Origin: Emticicia agri
GTDB lineage: Bacteria; Bacteroidota; Bacteroidia; Cytophagales; Spirosomataceae
Assembly (NCBI RefSeq): GCF_004168285.1
Contig: NZ_SEWF01000013.1
Span: 1-64,000, forward strand
DNA: 64,000 bases
Direction of reading: 5' to 3'
The translations under genes were made by a program, and so were the position numbers. The stretch's first letter is position 1. Each line of letters opens with the position of its first letter. The notes under the pieces were generated by a model that made no database searches, was not told the DNA's origin, and saw only the letters and a program-made list of their open reading frames with translations. This document shows positions 52,641 to 62,200 of this stretch, one piece after another.

Positions 52641-53666
52641 ATGCGACAAGATTATATAAAAGGAGATAGCGAAGGACTCTCACCGATAGAAAAAGAAATA
52701 GAAAAAGCCCTGCGACCTCTTTCGTTTGACGACTTTACAGGACAGGATAAAATTCTTGAAAATCTGAAAATCTTTGTTCTGGCTGCTAAACAAAGAAAAG
52801 AAGCACTTGACCATGTACTTTTGCATGGCCCTCCGGGTTTAGGCAAAACCACGCTTTCGCATATCATTTCTAACGAGTTAGGTACTAACATTAAAATAAC
52901 TTCGGGTCCGGTTTTAGACAAGCCCAGCGATCTGGCAGGTTTACTAACCAACCTTGATTCTTTTGATGTTCTTTTTATTGACGAGATTCATCGGCTGAAT
53001 CCTATTGTGGAAGAGTATCTTTACTCGGCGATGGAAGATTATAAGATAGATATTATGCTTGATTCTGGCCCTAATGCCCGAAGTGTGCAGATTAGCCTGA
53101 ATCCGTTTACCTTGATTGGAGCTACCACCCGTGCAGGATTATTAACCTCACCCCTCCGTGCCAGGTTCGGTATCAATTCCCGGCTTGAGTATTATGATGC
53201 TGAATTGCTGTCTAAAATTATCAAACGCTCTTCTTATATATTAAATACGCCCATCAGCGATGAGGGTGCTTATGAAATTGCCCGACGTAGCCGTGGTACA
53301 CCCCGTATTGCTAATAACCTACTCAGACGTACCCGGGATTTTGCACAGGTAAAAGGGAACGGAAAAATTACTTTAGAAATTGCAGAAATAGCCCTGACAG
53401 CCCTTGATGTTGACCAGGACGGCTTAGACGAAATGGATAACCGTATTCTGCAAACCATTATCGAAAAATTCAAAGGTGGCCCGGTAGGATTATCAACCAT
53501 TGCTACAGCAGTAGGAGAGGAAGCCGAAACCATTGAAGAGGTTTATGAGCCATTCCTGATTCAGGAAGGGTATCTGAAACGTACCTCACGAGGAAGAGAA
53601 GCTACTGAAAAAGCTTACAAGCACCTGAATATTTTGCCTAAGTACCGGATGGGCGAGTTGTTTTAG
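52641..53666 (+). CDS. ruvB: Holliday junction helicase subunit RuvB
   Basis: AAA+ motor that with RuvA drives branch migration of Holliday junctions. Length 341 aa from ATG 52641. Family opening [12 protein letters not shown], Walker [10 protein letters not shown] at residues 63-71, Walker [10 protein letters not shown], sensor I/arginine finger regions [18 protein letters not shown], and sensor [18 protein letters not shown]. The C-terminal winged helix ends [11 protein letters not shown]. The start at 52641 matches Bacteroidota RuvB proteins and keeps the promoter out of the coding region. Its stop overlaps the yraN stop by 4 bases. Confidence 0.97.
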   Translation: MRQDYIKGDSEGLSPIEKEIEKALRPLSFDDFTGQDKILENLKIFVLAAKQRKEALDHVLLHGPPGLGKTTLSHIISNELGTNIKITSGPVLDKPSDLAGLLTNLDSFDVLFIDEIHRLNPIVEEYLYSAMEDYKIDIMLDSGPNARSVQISLNPFTLIGATTRAGLLTSPLRARFGINSRLEYYDAELLSKIIKRSSYILNTPISDEGAYEIARRSRGTPRIANNLLRRTRDFAQVKGNGKITLEIAEIALTALDVDQDGLDEMDNRILQTIIEKFKGGPVGLSTIATAVGEEAETIEEVYEPFLIQEGYLKRTSRGREATEKAYKHLNILPKYRMGELF

Positions 53667-54013
53667 AAGAATACATCTTCAAATTGCCGGATTTCAAAAT
53701 TCTGCCCGACAATAATAGCAATAATATCGAAACGTATTTTGCCTCGCCAGTCTTTCTGATAAACATAGTTTTCGGCTGTTTTCATGAGAAGGCTGGCTTT
53801 GGCTTTTGAGATTGTCTGTTCAGGAAAACCATAAATGACTTCGGTGCGGGCTCTTACTTCTACAAAAATCAGCCAGTTATCTTTTTCGGCAATAATATCT
53901 ATTTCTCCTTTGCCAAATACATAGTTTCGTTGAAGAATCTTATATCCTTTTTGTAGCAGAAAATTGACTGCCATTTCTTCTGCTTTATTTCCGGTCTCAT
54001 TATGTTGTGCCAT
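53663..54013 (-). CDS. yraN: UPF0102 (YraN) nuclease-like protein
   Basis: Small endonuclease-fold protein of about 116 aa from ATG 54013 ([15 protein letters not shown]). The core [23 protein letters not shown] carries the restriction-endonuclease-like D...ExK-type acidic residues. The family is common next to ribonuclease HII or repair genes and its substrate is not established. A longer frame to 54082 would add about 23 residues that look unlike the family. Convergent with ruvB, with a 4-base overlap of stops. Confidence 0.9.
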   Translation of the reverse strand: MAQHNETGNKAEEMAVNFLLQKGYKILQRNYVFGKGEIDIIAEKDNWLIFVEVRARTEVIYGFPEQTISKAKASLLMKTAENYVYQKDWRGKIRFDIIAIIVGQNFEIRQFEDVFF

Positions 54014-54141
54014 CGGTTGAGAAATTTGTGGGGCGAACCTTTGGTTCGGCAAAATTCGGCAGGATTTTATAAGCCTTTCCATGCCCCGGTTGTGCAGAGA
54101 AATAATATTACCAAACGAACTTTTAAAAGCTATTCAGATAA

Positions 54142-54801
54142 CTAAGCTAACTCCGCAATGACAGTCTCACCACCCACAGGACGGTCATCAATATTTACTA
54201 AGATTTTAGCATCAAGCGGTAAGAAAATATCAATTCTTGAACCGAATTTTATAAAACCAAATTCAGTACCTTGCTCTACTTTTTGCCCTTCTTTTACATA
54301 CCAGCATAAACGACGAGCCAAAGCCCCTGCTATCTGTCTGAAAAGTACTTCTGTACCATTGGCATGTTTTACTACAATGGTTGTTCTTTCGTTATCAGTA
54401 CTCGATTTCGGATGCCACGCAACCAGGTATTTTCCGGCATGATATTTAAAGTAAGAAACAATACCCGAAATAGGATTGAAATTGATATGCACATTGATAG
54501 GCGACATAAAGATAGATACTTGTCGGCGCGGTTCTTTGAAATACTCCGTTTCTACTACTTCCTCAATCACAACCACCTTTCCGTCGGCAGGAGCAATTAC
54601 GTGCTTTGAATTTACCGTGGTAGTGCGGGTAGGCTTGCGGAAGAATTGAAGAATAATAAACAAAAAAACAATACTGACACCAATGAGTACATTATGCACA
54701 AGAGTATTGTCCGGTACGAAGTAGCGCACTAACCCGTTAAGAATTACTAATGCAATAATTGTTAGAGAAATGGTTCCTGTACCCTCTTTATGTAGTGTCA
54801 T
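54142..54801 (-). CDS. psd: Phosphatidylserine decarboxylase
   Basis: Makes phosphatidylethanolamine from phosphatidylserine at the inner membrane. About 219 aa from ATG 54801, the short type of the family. Hydrophobic segments lie at residues about 8-53. The autocleavage site is the GS pair (Gly187-Ser188) in IKFGSRIDIF; cleavage turns Ser188 into the pyruvoyl cofactor. HVNF-type sequence (INVHINFNPISG) and KHANGTEVLFRQIAG are conserved. pssA is not nearby in the window. Confidence 0.94.
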   Translation of the reverse strand: MTLHKEGTGTISLTIIALVILNGLVRYFVPDNTLVHNVLIGVSIVFLFIILQFFRKPTRTTTVNSKHVIAPADGKVVVIEEVVETEYFKEPRRQVSIFMSPINVHINFNPISGIVSYFKYHAGKYLVAWHPKSSTDNERTTIVVKHANGTEVLFRQIAGALARRLCWYVKEGQKVEQGTEFGFIKFGSRIDIFLPLDAKILVNIDDRPVGGETVIAELA

Positions 54802-54887
54802 TTTTAATCTGCTGGTTTTTTGAACCACAAATATAATCAACGCAAAGATTTTGCGTTATCTTCACGGCTCAAATATTTATCATATTG

Positions 54888-54928
54888 TGTGAATAACCTG
54901 TGGATAAGTGGGTGTTTCACGTGGAAAA
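54888..54928. promoter_or_regulatory. DnaA box plus parS-like site before the TPR gene
   Basis: TGTGAATAA at 54888-54896 (one mismatch), a perfect reverse DnaA box TGTGGATAA at 54899-54907, and TGTTTCACGTGGAAAA at 54913-54928. The last is a parS-like 16-mer with one mismatch to the degenerate consensus TGTTnCACGTGnAACA. All three sit in the 140 bp between psd and the next gene. Confidence 0.55.
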
Positions 54929-54942
54929 CTTTCTAATCTTCT

Positions 54943-57489
54943 ATGTATCAATTGTTTTTTTGGCAGAACTGGTCTAAAACAGAGAAACTCATAAGCGTAT
55001 GTATTTTACTGATTCTGCTGTTTTCATTGGTGTTTTTAGGCTTCTATTGGTATCATGGTCTTGATAGTGTTATTCACTGGGACGTCTTGAGTGAATTAGA
55101 TGAAATACCTACAGTTACCAATAGTTTTTCAGACGGGCAATTGAAATACACCATTAACGGAAATGCCTATCTGGTAAAAGAGCGTTTTTTAGCCTCAAAA
55201 ATGGAAACCAATGTGGGGGCAACTTATATATTCTTAGGTTTATTTGTCATAGGGATTAATCTTTTACTATCGGCCTTTTCGGCTTTGCCCCGCTATTGGT
55301 TTTTAGGGGGTATGGTAGCTTTAGCTGGCGTATTCATTACATTCAGATTAGAAAATGTTTTTAATATTACTAATCAGGCAGGCTTTCTGGTGGCGTTTGC
55401 AGGCTTTGCAGGGTTAGCTTTTTATTTGAATAATTTTGCCACTAAAGCCAGTTTCATTAAAAGATTTACAGGTTTTCTGCTACTGACTATTATTGCTTTC
55501 TGGGTTATTCAGTCTTTCTCAAAAATAAGTCATCCATTCTTAGCACTTGCCTCGTATGGCTTATTGTCTGCTATCGTTTTTACCGTGCTGTTTGTGCTGC
55601 TCATCGCGCACGAAATTGTAGCTTCTTTGGTTTGGGTGGTTTCAAATTCAGGTATTAAGGGCAAAAGTTCACTAAATCAGTTCCTGATTGTTTCGAGTAT
55701 TTACTTATTAAATATCCTGCTGATATTCTTAGAAAGACACCAGTACATTGACTGGAATATTCTTGCTCTCAGCCCCATGGTATTATATATTATTTCAACA
55801 GTTCTGGGTATATGGGGTTTCAGAAATGTAAGCGAAGAATCTGATAGTTTCAATTTCAGAACCATCGGTGCCTGGTTATATCTGGGGCTGGCAATTATAG
55901 CTACGGCAACTATCAGTTTAGCATTTGCCACAGGTAATGACCCTCTGATTGATGCTTTTCAAAGTTTTATTATAGGTGTACATCTGGTAATGGGTTTTGC
56001 CTTTTTCTTGTATGTGATACTTAATTTTATACAAGCCATGCAGAAGGGTTTACCCATACATAGAATACTGTACAGACCACAATTTTTAGAACTGTCTCTC
56101 TTTCGTTTAGGGGCATTGGTGGGTATTGTTACATTGTTTTCGCTGAAGAATTTTTATATATACTATCAGGCAAATGCCGGGTACTATAACACGATTGCTG
56201 ATTTTTATAAGGCAAGTAATGATTTATCTTATGCCGAAGCCTTTTACAAAGAAGCTACCCATAACGATATTCGCAATCATAAGTCAAACTATGCTTTGGC
56301 TACTTTGGCTATGGAAGGAAACGATAAAAACAATACAGGAGCATTTCTGAAAAACGCTTTAGAGAAAAACCCAAGCCCTTATGCTTACGCAGGATTAAGT
56401 AAGGTTCTGCAGGAAAAGGATATGTTTTTTGATGCCTTGTTTACGCTACAAGAAGGTGTTCGGAAATTCCCGGCTAATCAACAGCTATTAACTAATTTAG
56501 CCTGGCTATATGAAAAAACTAAAGTAACAGACTCGACCTTATTTTATCTTAATAAAGCCAAAGAAAACTGTACAGATTGCGATTTGGCTGATGCCAATCT
56601 GTTGGCTTATCGTCTGAAATATGCTAAAGCTGATACGCTGAAAAACCAAGCAGAAGAAAAAAACAGTATATCTATTACCCTTTTAGCTAATCAATCAGCT
56701 AAAAGGATAAATGAGATAAGTACGGCAACACTAAAATTGGGAAGTGATTCGGCATTGAACGTGAGTCAATTTGCGTTGATTTATAACCATACTACAGCAG
56801 CCACCGAAAAGTCGCTTTTGTCGGGCAAAGATTTACAGAAAATTCAACAAAAATCAGCCAATCAGGGCTTTTATGAAGATTTAGAGTTTGCCATTGCTTC
56901 TCAGAATTATTACAGAGAAAATAAAATAGAAGGATTGAAGCAGTTAACGATACTTGCCAACGATTCAACCAGAAAAAAGCAATTATACAATCAGGTTGTG
57001 GGTATGTGGTATTTGCAACAGGGGGTATTTGATAAAGCCATCGTACACCTGACAAGAGCAGGTGATAAAGCCTCTGCCGAGGTCTTGCAGAAACAGGATT
57101 ATGTGATTTCTATCCCAGAGTACCAACAGGCACAGGCAGAAGAGTTGTTAAAAAATGCCAGAACCAAAGCGGATTTTGATAAGGCACTTAGCAGAAGCCC
57201 TTTGAATCCTGTGCTCATCAGTAAAACATTAGATTTTTATAATACAAAATTGAACAAGCCTAATGAGGCATACAATCTTGTTTTCAATGCCTTGCAGGTA
57301 AACGATAACAGTGTTGAACTCTGGAAATTGTATGTATTACAATCTTTAAAAGTCGGGGTAGAAAATTATGCCGAAGAGGGGCTTGAAAAAATTCGTTTAC
57401 TGGCAAGCGCTACCGATTACCAAGCGTTTCTTTCCACCTATCAAGCCCAAAAAGCATTGATGGAAAAAAGCAAGGTTGGTTTTGAATGA
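54943..57489 (+). CDS. Membrane protein with C-terminal TPR array
   Basis: Protein of 848 aa. About 10 membrane segments fill the first 400 residues, beginning with LISVCILLILLFSLVFLGFYW. The C-terminal half, from about residue 405, is made of TPR-like helix pairs (ADFYKASNDLSYAEAFYKEAT, YAYAGLSKVLQEKDMFFDALFTLQEG). I do not recognise a named family. The layout suggests an envelope scaffold or assembly factor. The short upstream region carries a DnaA box and a parS-like site, unusual for a structural gene. It is followed after 81 bp by an ABC ATPase gene on the same strand. Confidence 0.8.
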   Translation: MYQLFFWQNWSKTEKLISVCILLILLFSLVFLGFYWYHGLDSVIHWDVLSELDEIPTVTNSFSDGQLKYTINGNAYLVKERFLASKMETNVGATYIFLGLFVIGINLLLSAFSALPRYWFLGGMVALAGVFITFRLENVFNITNQAGFLVAFAGFAGLAFYLNNFATKASFIKRFTGFLLLTIIAFWVIQSFSKISHPFLALASYGLLSAIVFTVLFVLLIAHEIVASLVWVVSNSGIKGKSSLNQFLIVSSIYLLNILLIFLERHQYIDWNILALSPMVLYIISTVLGIWGFRNVSEESDSFNFRTIGAWLYLGLAIIATATISLAFATGNDPLIDAFQSFIIGVHLVMGFAFFLYVILNFIQAMQKGLPIHRILYRPQFLELSLFRLGALVGIVTLFSLKNFYIYYQANAGYYNTIADFYKASNDLSYAEAFYKEATHNDIRNHKSNYALATLAMEGNDKNNTGAFLKNALEKNPSPYAYAGLSKVLQEKDMFFDALFTLQEGVRKFPANQQLLTNLAWLYEKTKVTDSTLFYLNKAKENCTDCDLADANLLAYRLKYAKADTLKNQAEEKNSISITLLANQSAKRINEISTATLKLGSDSALNVSQFALIYNHTTAATEKSLLSGKDLQKIQQKSANQGFYEDLEFAIASQNYYRENKIEGLKQLTILANDSTRKKQLYNQVVGMWYLQQGVFDKAIVHLTRAGDKASAEVLQKQDYVISIPEYQQAQAEELLKNARTKADFDKALSRSPLNPVLISKTLDFYNTKLNKPNEAYNLVFNALQVNDNSVELWKLYVLQSLKVGVENYAEEGLEKIRLLASATDYQAFLSTYQAQKALMEKSKVGFE

Positions 57490-57570
57490 TGAAATATATT
57501 TGAACTTGAAATAATGAGGCAGTACCTAAATGCCTCATACACTCATGTACTCACTCATTAAGAATTACTA

Positions 57571-58308
57571 ATGAAAATAATTGAGACTACCAATATTTCT
57601 AAGCGCTACATTATGGGTAGCGAAATAATTGATGCTTTAAAGTCAGTTACCATTTCAGTCAACAAGGGAGAATACGTGGCATTCATGGGGCCGTCTGGTT
57701 CAGGAAAATCTACACTGATGAACATCATCGGTTGTCTGGATTCTCCGACGGGAGGACGTTATGTATTGAATAACCAGGACGTGAGTAGTATGAGTGAGAA
57801 TGAATTAGCCGAAGTAAGAAATAAAGAAATTGGTTTCGTTTTTCAGACTTTCAATCTTTTGCCTCGTCAATCTGCTTTAGAAAATGTAGCACTACCACTT
57901 ATTTATGCAGGCTACACCAAATCTCAACGCACCGAGAAAGCCATGCAGACGCTTAAAAACGTAGGTCTGGAAAACAGAGCCCATCACAAACCAAATGAAT
58001 TATCAGGTGGACAGCGTCAACGTGTGGCTATTGCCAGAGCCTTGGTGAACGACCCCAGTATATTACTGGCCGATGAACCTACTGGTAACCTGGATACAAA
58101 AACCTCTTACGAAATCATGGAGTTGTTTGATCAGCTATACTCAAAAGGTAATACGATTGTAATGGTAACGCACGAAGAAGATATAGCCCGGTATTCGCAC
58201 AGAATTGTTCGGTTACGCGATGGTCTGGTAGAGTCTGATAAGGTGAATGCTACGCCAACTAACCCCCGGGAGATGGCAAAATTGTTTGCTGAAAAGACCA
58301 AAGAATAA
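57571..58308 (+). CDS. ABC transporter ATP-binding protein (LolD/MacB type)
   Basis: ATPase subunit of 245 aa, powering a FtsX-like permease in lipoprotein sorting, macrolide or peptide export. Walker [10 protein letters not shown] at 40-48, signature LSGGQ at 144-148, Walker B ILLADEPT, and H-loop VTHEED. The phrase [13 protein letters not shown] fits the MacB/LolD group. No permease gene lies next to it here, so the partner is unlinked. Confidence 0.95.
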   Translation: MKIIETTNISKRYIMGSEIIDALKSVTISVNKGEYVAFMGPSGSGKSTLMNIIGCLDSPTGGRYVLNNQDVSSMSENELAEVRNKEIGFVFQTFNLLPRQSALENVALPLIYAGYTKSQRTEKAMQTLKNVGLENRAHHKPNELSGGQRQRVAIARALVNDPSILLADEPTGNLDTKTSYEIMELFDQLYSKGNTIVMVTHEEDIARYSHRIVRLRDGLVESDKVNATPTNPREMAKLFAEKTKE

Positions 58309-58392
58309 TTTTTAGAGACGTCTTAAACTAATCGGCATTTTTTTTCGTTAATAATCATATATCAAATACCATAACTAATTTAACTTATTACT

Positions 58393-58884
58393 ATGAAAAA
58401 AACAGTATTACTACTCTCATTTTTATTCTCAATTACTTCTTTAGTTTTTGCACAAAAAGCGAGTCCACATGTAACTGCTGAAAGCAAAAATGTAAAAGTA
58501 ACTTATGGACAACCCTCTAAAAAAGGACGTGTAATTTTCGGAGGCTTAGAAAAGTTCGGAACAGTGTGGAGAACGGGAGCAGATGAAGCAACAGAAATTA
58601 CTTTTGCCAAAGATGTAAAATTTGGTGGTAAAGCAGTAAAAGCAGGTACTTATACACTTTTCTCTAAATTAGGAGAGAAAGAGTGGACAATCATATTAAA
58701 CAGTGAGTTGAAACAATGGGGTGCTTACGGCTACGAAAAAATCAAAGACAAAAACGTAGCAGAAGTAACAGTACCTGTAAAAACATTGTCAACGCCAGTT
58801 GAAAAGCTAACAATCACTACTGATGATAAGGTTTTAACCATCGCCTGGGATACCACTCAAGTGAGTGTTCCCATGGAGTTTTAG
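58393..58884 (+). CDS. DUF2911 exported protein
   Basis: Small secreted protein of 163 aa. A signal peptide ends at LVFAQ (residue 20). The mature part is a beta-sandwich matching DUF2911, with VTYGQPSKKGRVIFGGL, VWRTGADEATEITF and GTYTLFSKLGEKEWTIILN. Function of the family is unknown. A strong terminator follows, so it is probably transcribed alone or with the ABC ATPase upstream (84 bp). Confidence 0.92.
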   Translation: MKKTVLLLSFLFSITSLVFAQKASPHVTAESKNVKVTYGQPSKKGRVIFGGLEKFGTVWRTGADEATEITFAKDVKFGGKAVKAGTYTLFSKLGEKEWTIILNSELKQWGAYGYEKIKDKNVAEVTVPVKTLSTPVEKLTITTDDKVLTIAWDTTQVSVPMEF

Positions 58885-58905
58885 GGTTTAGGTAAGTGTA
58901 GTGAT

Positions 58906-58938
58906 AAAAAGCAGAGGCATGTGCTTCTGCTTTTTTTG
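58906..58938 (+). terminator. Terminator of the DUF2911 gene
   Basis: Stem of about 13 bp including five outer A-T pairs and one G-T pair (58906-58918 with 58923-58935), with a 4-base loop and seven Ts. It lies 21 bases after the stop codon. Confidence 0.88.
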
Positions 58939-59066
58939 TTGCCTGCTTATATTAATATGGCACGAAACATGTTATTTTTACATAAATTCCAGATGTCAGA
59001 AAAAAGAGTAAAATTTTTTTAGACATTGGTCGTTTGTATAGAGAAGTAAAATGGCGTTTAACAAAA

Positions 59067-60086
59067 ATGAGAGTTCTACCAATAATCATCTTAGGAACAG
59101 GCCTTTTAACAGGTATTCATGCTGTGGCACAAACCCCGACACCAAGTTCGGTTCCGACTGCTAAGAAAAGAAAGGCAAAAGATATATTAAAAGATGCCGT
59201 TGAAATAGGCGGTGGTCCTAAGGTATCGGCTGGTGCTTCTGCGTCCGGAGGTGTTTCTTCTTCTGCTTTGGGCTCTAAAGATGGGTCTGTAGCCTCACCT
59301 AACCTGAATATTTCAAGTGTAGATGATGCCAAGAAATTTGCCACAGAAACCTTACCGGATTTGGGATTAAAGATTTCAAAGAGCTTCAAGAAGGTAAAGA
59401 AAGAACTGAAAAGTCTTAAAAAAGAATTTAACGGCCGAGATTATGAGGGTTTGAAAGTAGAAAAACAGATTCTGCGGCAGGGAAGCGGTAGCCGACTAAC
59501 CTATAGTGAGTTTTATACGCTGAAAGAATACAAACAACCCGATTTATACAGCCGTCATTTATTCTGGTTCGATCATAAAGCTAATAGAATAGTAGAAGGT
59601 ATAGGACGAGACAAAGAAAGAAATGACCTGATGCACGGGCCCTATAAAAAATATTTAGGTGATCTATTGGTAGAAGAGGGGTGGTATTATATGGGTACAA
59701 AACACGGCCGCTGGGAGCTATATGATAAAAACAATAACCTGCTTAATAAAGAATATTTTGAGAAAGGCTTCTCTCGTGACGCCACTATCAGTTACTATGA
59801 TGAGTCAAAACATAAAATCAAAGAAGTGATTCCTAAAAACTATGATAAGGTAACCGGTGAATACTTTCTGTTTAACGAAAGTGGCACACTGGCCGAACAG
59901 GGAATGATGGATGATAGTGTGAAAATAGGCCAGTGGGTAGAGTATTATCCTACCGGAAACAGACGTAAAAAAGAAGTTCAGTATGGCAAAGATTGTTTTG
60001 ATACTACCTTTGAATCATACATAATCAGAGAATATGACGAGCGCGGGAAGATGGTTTTTGAGTCTCCGAAAGTGAAGAAAAATTAA
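59067..60086 (+). CDS. Exported MORN-like / YwqK-type repeat protein
   Basis: Secreted protein of about 339 aa from ATG 59067, chosen because it gives a clean signal peptide (MRVLPIIILGTGLLTGIHAVAQ). A Ser/Gly/Ala-rich and basic linker precedes a C-terminal array of MORN-variant repeats (HGPYKKYLGDLLVEEGWYYMGTKHGRWELYDKNNNLL, KIGQWVEYYPTGNRRKKEVQYG). The repeats resemble YwqK-like antitoxin folds. It could bind cell-wall or surface glycans; function unknown. It stands alone between terminators, upstream of aat. Confidence 0.83.
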   Translation: MRVLPIIILGTGLLTGIHAVAQTPTPSSVPTAKKRKAKDILKDAVEIGGGPKVSAGASASGGVSSSALGSKDGSVASPNLNISSVDDAKKFATETLPDLGLKISKSFKKVKKELKSLKKEFNGRDYEGLKVEKQILRQGSGSRLTYSEFYTLKEYKQPDLYSRHLFWFDHKANRIVEGIGRDKERNDLMHGPYKKYLGDLLVEEGWYYMGTKHGRWELYDKNNNLLNKEYFEKGFSRDATISYYDESKHKIKEVIPKNYDKVTGEYFLFNESGTLAEQGMMDDSVKIGQWVEYYPTGNRRKKEVQYGKDCFDTTFESYIIREYDERGKMVFESPKVKKN

Positions 60087-60139
60087 ATAATTTGATAGAA
60101 GCAAAAGGCTTTTTTCTTAGTTTTTCTCATTTTTTTTCT

Positions 60140-60147
60140 TATCTTTG
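60140..60147 (+). promoter_or_regulatory. -7 element of aat
   Basis: TATCTTTG matches TAnnTTTG and ends 24 bases before the aat start at 60172. This supports that start over a TTG at 60145 that lies inside the element. Confidence 0.6.
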
Positions 60148-60171
60148 TTAGTGCTCTTGCAACGCAAAGAA

Positions 60172-60798
60172 ATGACTACACTATCCGCTGATGATTTAAT
60201 TTACGGCTATATAAATGGTATTTTTCCGATGGCCGATTCTGATGGAACACTTTATTGGTACTCTCCGGACCCCCGTGCCATTATACCCATAGATACCTAC
60301 AGACCCCCCAAATCTCTGAAACCAATCATTAATAAAAATTTATTTGAAGTCCGTATCGACTACGATTTTCGGGCGGTAATGGAAGCATGTTCCAAACCAC
60401 GCAGAGACTCAGAAGATACCTGGATTTCGGAAGAAATTATAGATGCCTATACAAGGCTTCATCAGATTGGATTTGCTCACAGTATAGAGGCTTATCTGGA
60501 TAATCGTTTAGTAGGCGGGCTCTATGGCGTATCTATAGGGTCGGCGTTTTTTGGTGAGTCTATGTTTTATACCGAACCCAATGCCTCAAAAGTAGCCTTT
60601 AATTACCTGATGGAATTGCTCAAAAAACAAAAGTTTGAGCTATTAGACACACAATTCATCAATGACAACGTAAAACGTTTTGGAGCCATAGAAATCAGTA
60701 AGGCAGAGTACATGAAAAAACTCAAAAGAGCTACCAGCCGCAAAGCCAGATTTACTGAGGTCGAAGTTGAACATCTGTTTAATCCGCTTACTTCTTGA
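60172..60798 (+). CDS. aat: Leucyl/phenylalanyl-tRNA-protein transferase
   Basis: Adds Leu or Phe to N-terminal basic residues of proteins, marking them for ClpAP (N-end rule). About 208 aa from ATG 60172. Family blocks are YGYINGIFPM, YWYSPDPRAIIP, EDTWISEEIIDAY, GFAHSIEAYLDNRLVGGLYGVSIG and FFGESMFYTEPNASKVAF, then LLDTQFINDNVKRFGAIEIS. It overlaps the convergent dsbD-like gene by 11 bases. Confidence 0.96.
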   Translation: MTTLSADDLIYGYINGIFPMADSDGTLYWYSPDPRAIIPIDTYRPPKSLKPIINKNLFEVRIDYDFRAVMEACSKPRRDSEDTWISEEIIDAYTRLHQIGFAHSIEAYLDNRLVGGLYGVSIGSAFFGESMFYTEPNASKVAFNYLMELLKKQKFELLDTQFINDNVKRFGAIEISKAEYMKKLKRATSRKARFTEVEVEHLFNPLTS

Positions 60799-62164
60799 AA
60801 TTATTAATTCCTTCGTCTAAGAATTTAATAAAATCTTCTGTTGAACTATAACCAATGGCTTGTTTCACAATCAGCTTGCCATTTGTATCTTCAATGACAT
60901 AATAAGGCTGTGCATTATTATTATACTTGGTAATTTCAAGATCCATGTTTTTATCGCCAATGGTTTCTTTCAATTCCTCGTCGTATTTCGAGATATATTG
61001 TTTTTCTTTTGGTAATGCCTTTTTATCATCCACGTACAACGAAGCAATCACAAACTCGTTTTTAAGTCTTTCTAACACTTCCGGTTTAGGCCATACATTC
61101 TCTTCCATCTTGCGGCAATTAGCACAGGCATAACCAGTGAAATCGATAAATATAGGCTTGTTTACTTCTTTGGCATAAGCCAGCGCATCGTCATAGTCAT
61201 AAAAGCCCTGTAAATCGTGCGGCAAGGCTCTGAGCTTAGAACCATCTGCTACTGTCGTGTTCAGGGCTTTAGGAGGCAATAAACCCGATAAAAGGCTTAA
61301 TTCTCTGCCTTTAACAAAACCGGAAGCCATATAGGCTGTAAATGCAAAGAAGATAAACGCAAAAACCACACGTTGTACACTGTACTTGGTAACCTTATTG
61401 TCTTTAGGCAAACGGATAATTCCTAAAATATATAAGCCAATAGCTGCAAAAATAACAATCCAGATACCCAAGAAAAGATTACGGGAAATCAGGTTGAAAT
61501 GGTAAGTTAAATCAATATTACTCAGAAATTTCAAAGCTAAAGCAAACTCTAAAATTCCGAAAACGGCTTTCATTTCATTCATCCATCCACCCGATTTCGG
61601 CAGGCTTTTCAACCATTGCGGGAACATTGCTAAAGAGGTGAAAACTACGGCAAATGGTAATCCAAAAGCAAGCATTCCCCATAAAGGTCTCCAAACTTCA
61701 CCTTTAGCCGCTAAAATCAATAAAGAACCTACAAACGGAGCTGTACATGAGAAAGAGACTACTACTAAGGTAAGAGCCATGAAGAATATACCTAAAAAGC
61801 CACCTTTTTCTGACATTCTATCAATATTATTCACCATGTTATGTGGCAACACAATCTCAAACGCCCCTAAAAGCGAGATTCCGAAAACGACAAAGATAAC
61901 AAAGAATATAAGGTTAGGAATCCAGTGTGTGCTGATGAAATTAAGGAAAGGTGCGCCAAAAAGTGTAGCAACCAAACCTATAATAGCAAAGACAAACATA
62001 ATAGACAAACCATAAAATGTAGCTTTGCTTGTACCTTGTGACTGTTTCGTAAAGAAACTAACCGTCATTGGCATAATCGGATAAATACAAGGCATGAAAA
62101 TAGAGGCAAAACCCGCTAAAAAAGCAGTCAGTAGAAATCCAATCAGTGTATTACTTTCTTGCAT
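60788..62164 (-). CDS. DsbD-like thiol:disulfide interchange protein
   Basis: Carries reducing electrons from the cytoplasm across the inner membrane. Length 458 aa. About eight membrane segments span residues 8-300, with the transmembrane redox Cys pair in IFMPCIYPIMP and VVVSFSCTAPFVG. A C-terminal thioredoxin-like domain has YACANCRKM (Cys347, Cys350). The N-terminal periplasmic DsbD alpha domain is absent, so downstream partners may include the exported thioredoxin at 7.7-8.2 kb. Its 3' end overlaps aat by 11 bases on the opposite strand. Confidence 0.92.
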   Translation of the reverse strand: MQESNTLIGFLLTAFLAGFASIFMPCIYPIMPMTVSFFTKQSQGTSKATFYGLSIMFVFAIIGLVATLFGAPFLNFISTHWIPNLIFFVIFVVFGISLLGAFEIVLPHNMVNNIDRMSEKGGFLGIFFMALTLVVVSFSCTAPFVGSLLILAAKGEVWRPLWGMLAFGLPFAVVFTSLAMFPQWLKSLPKSGGWMNEMKAVFGILEFALALKFLSNIDLTYHFNLISRNLFLGIWIVIFAAIGLYILGIIRLPKDNKVTKYSVQRVVFAFIFFAFTAYMASGFVKGRELSLLSGLLPPKALNTTVADGSKLRALPHDLQGFYDYDDALAYAKEVNKPIFIDFTGYACANCRKMEENVWPKPEVLERLKNEFVIASLYVDDKKALPKEKQYISKYDEELKETIGDKNMDLEITKYNNNAQPYYVIEDTNGKLIVKQAIGYSSTEDFIKFLDEGINNFKK

Positions 62165-62200
62165 AGAGTAGTTTGTGTTGATGAACTTGTCTAAATTTCA

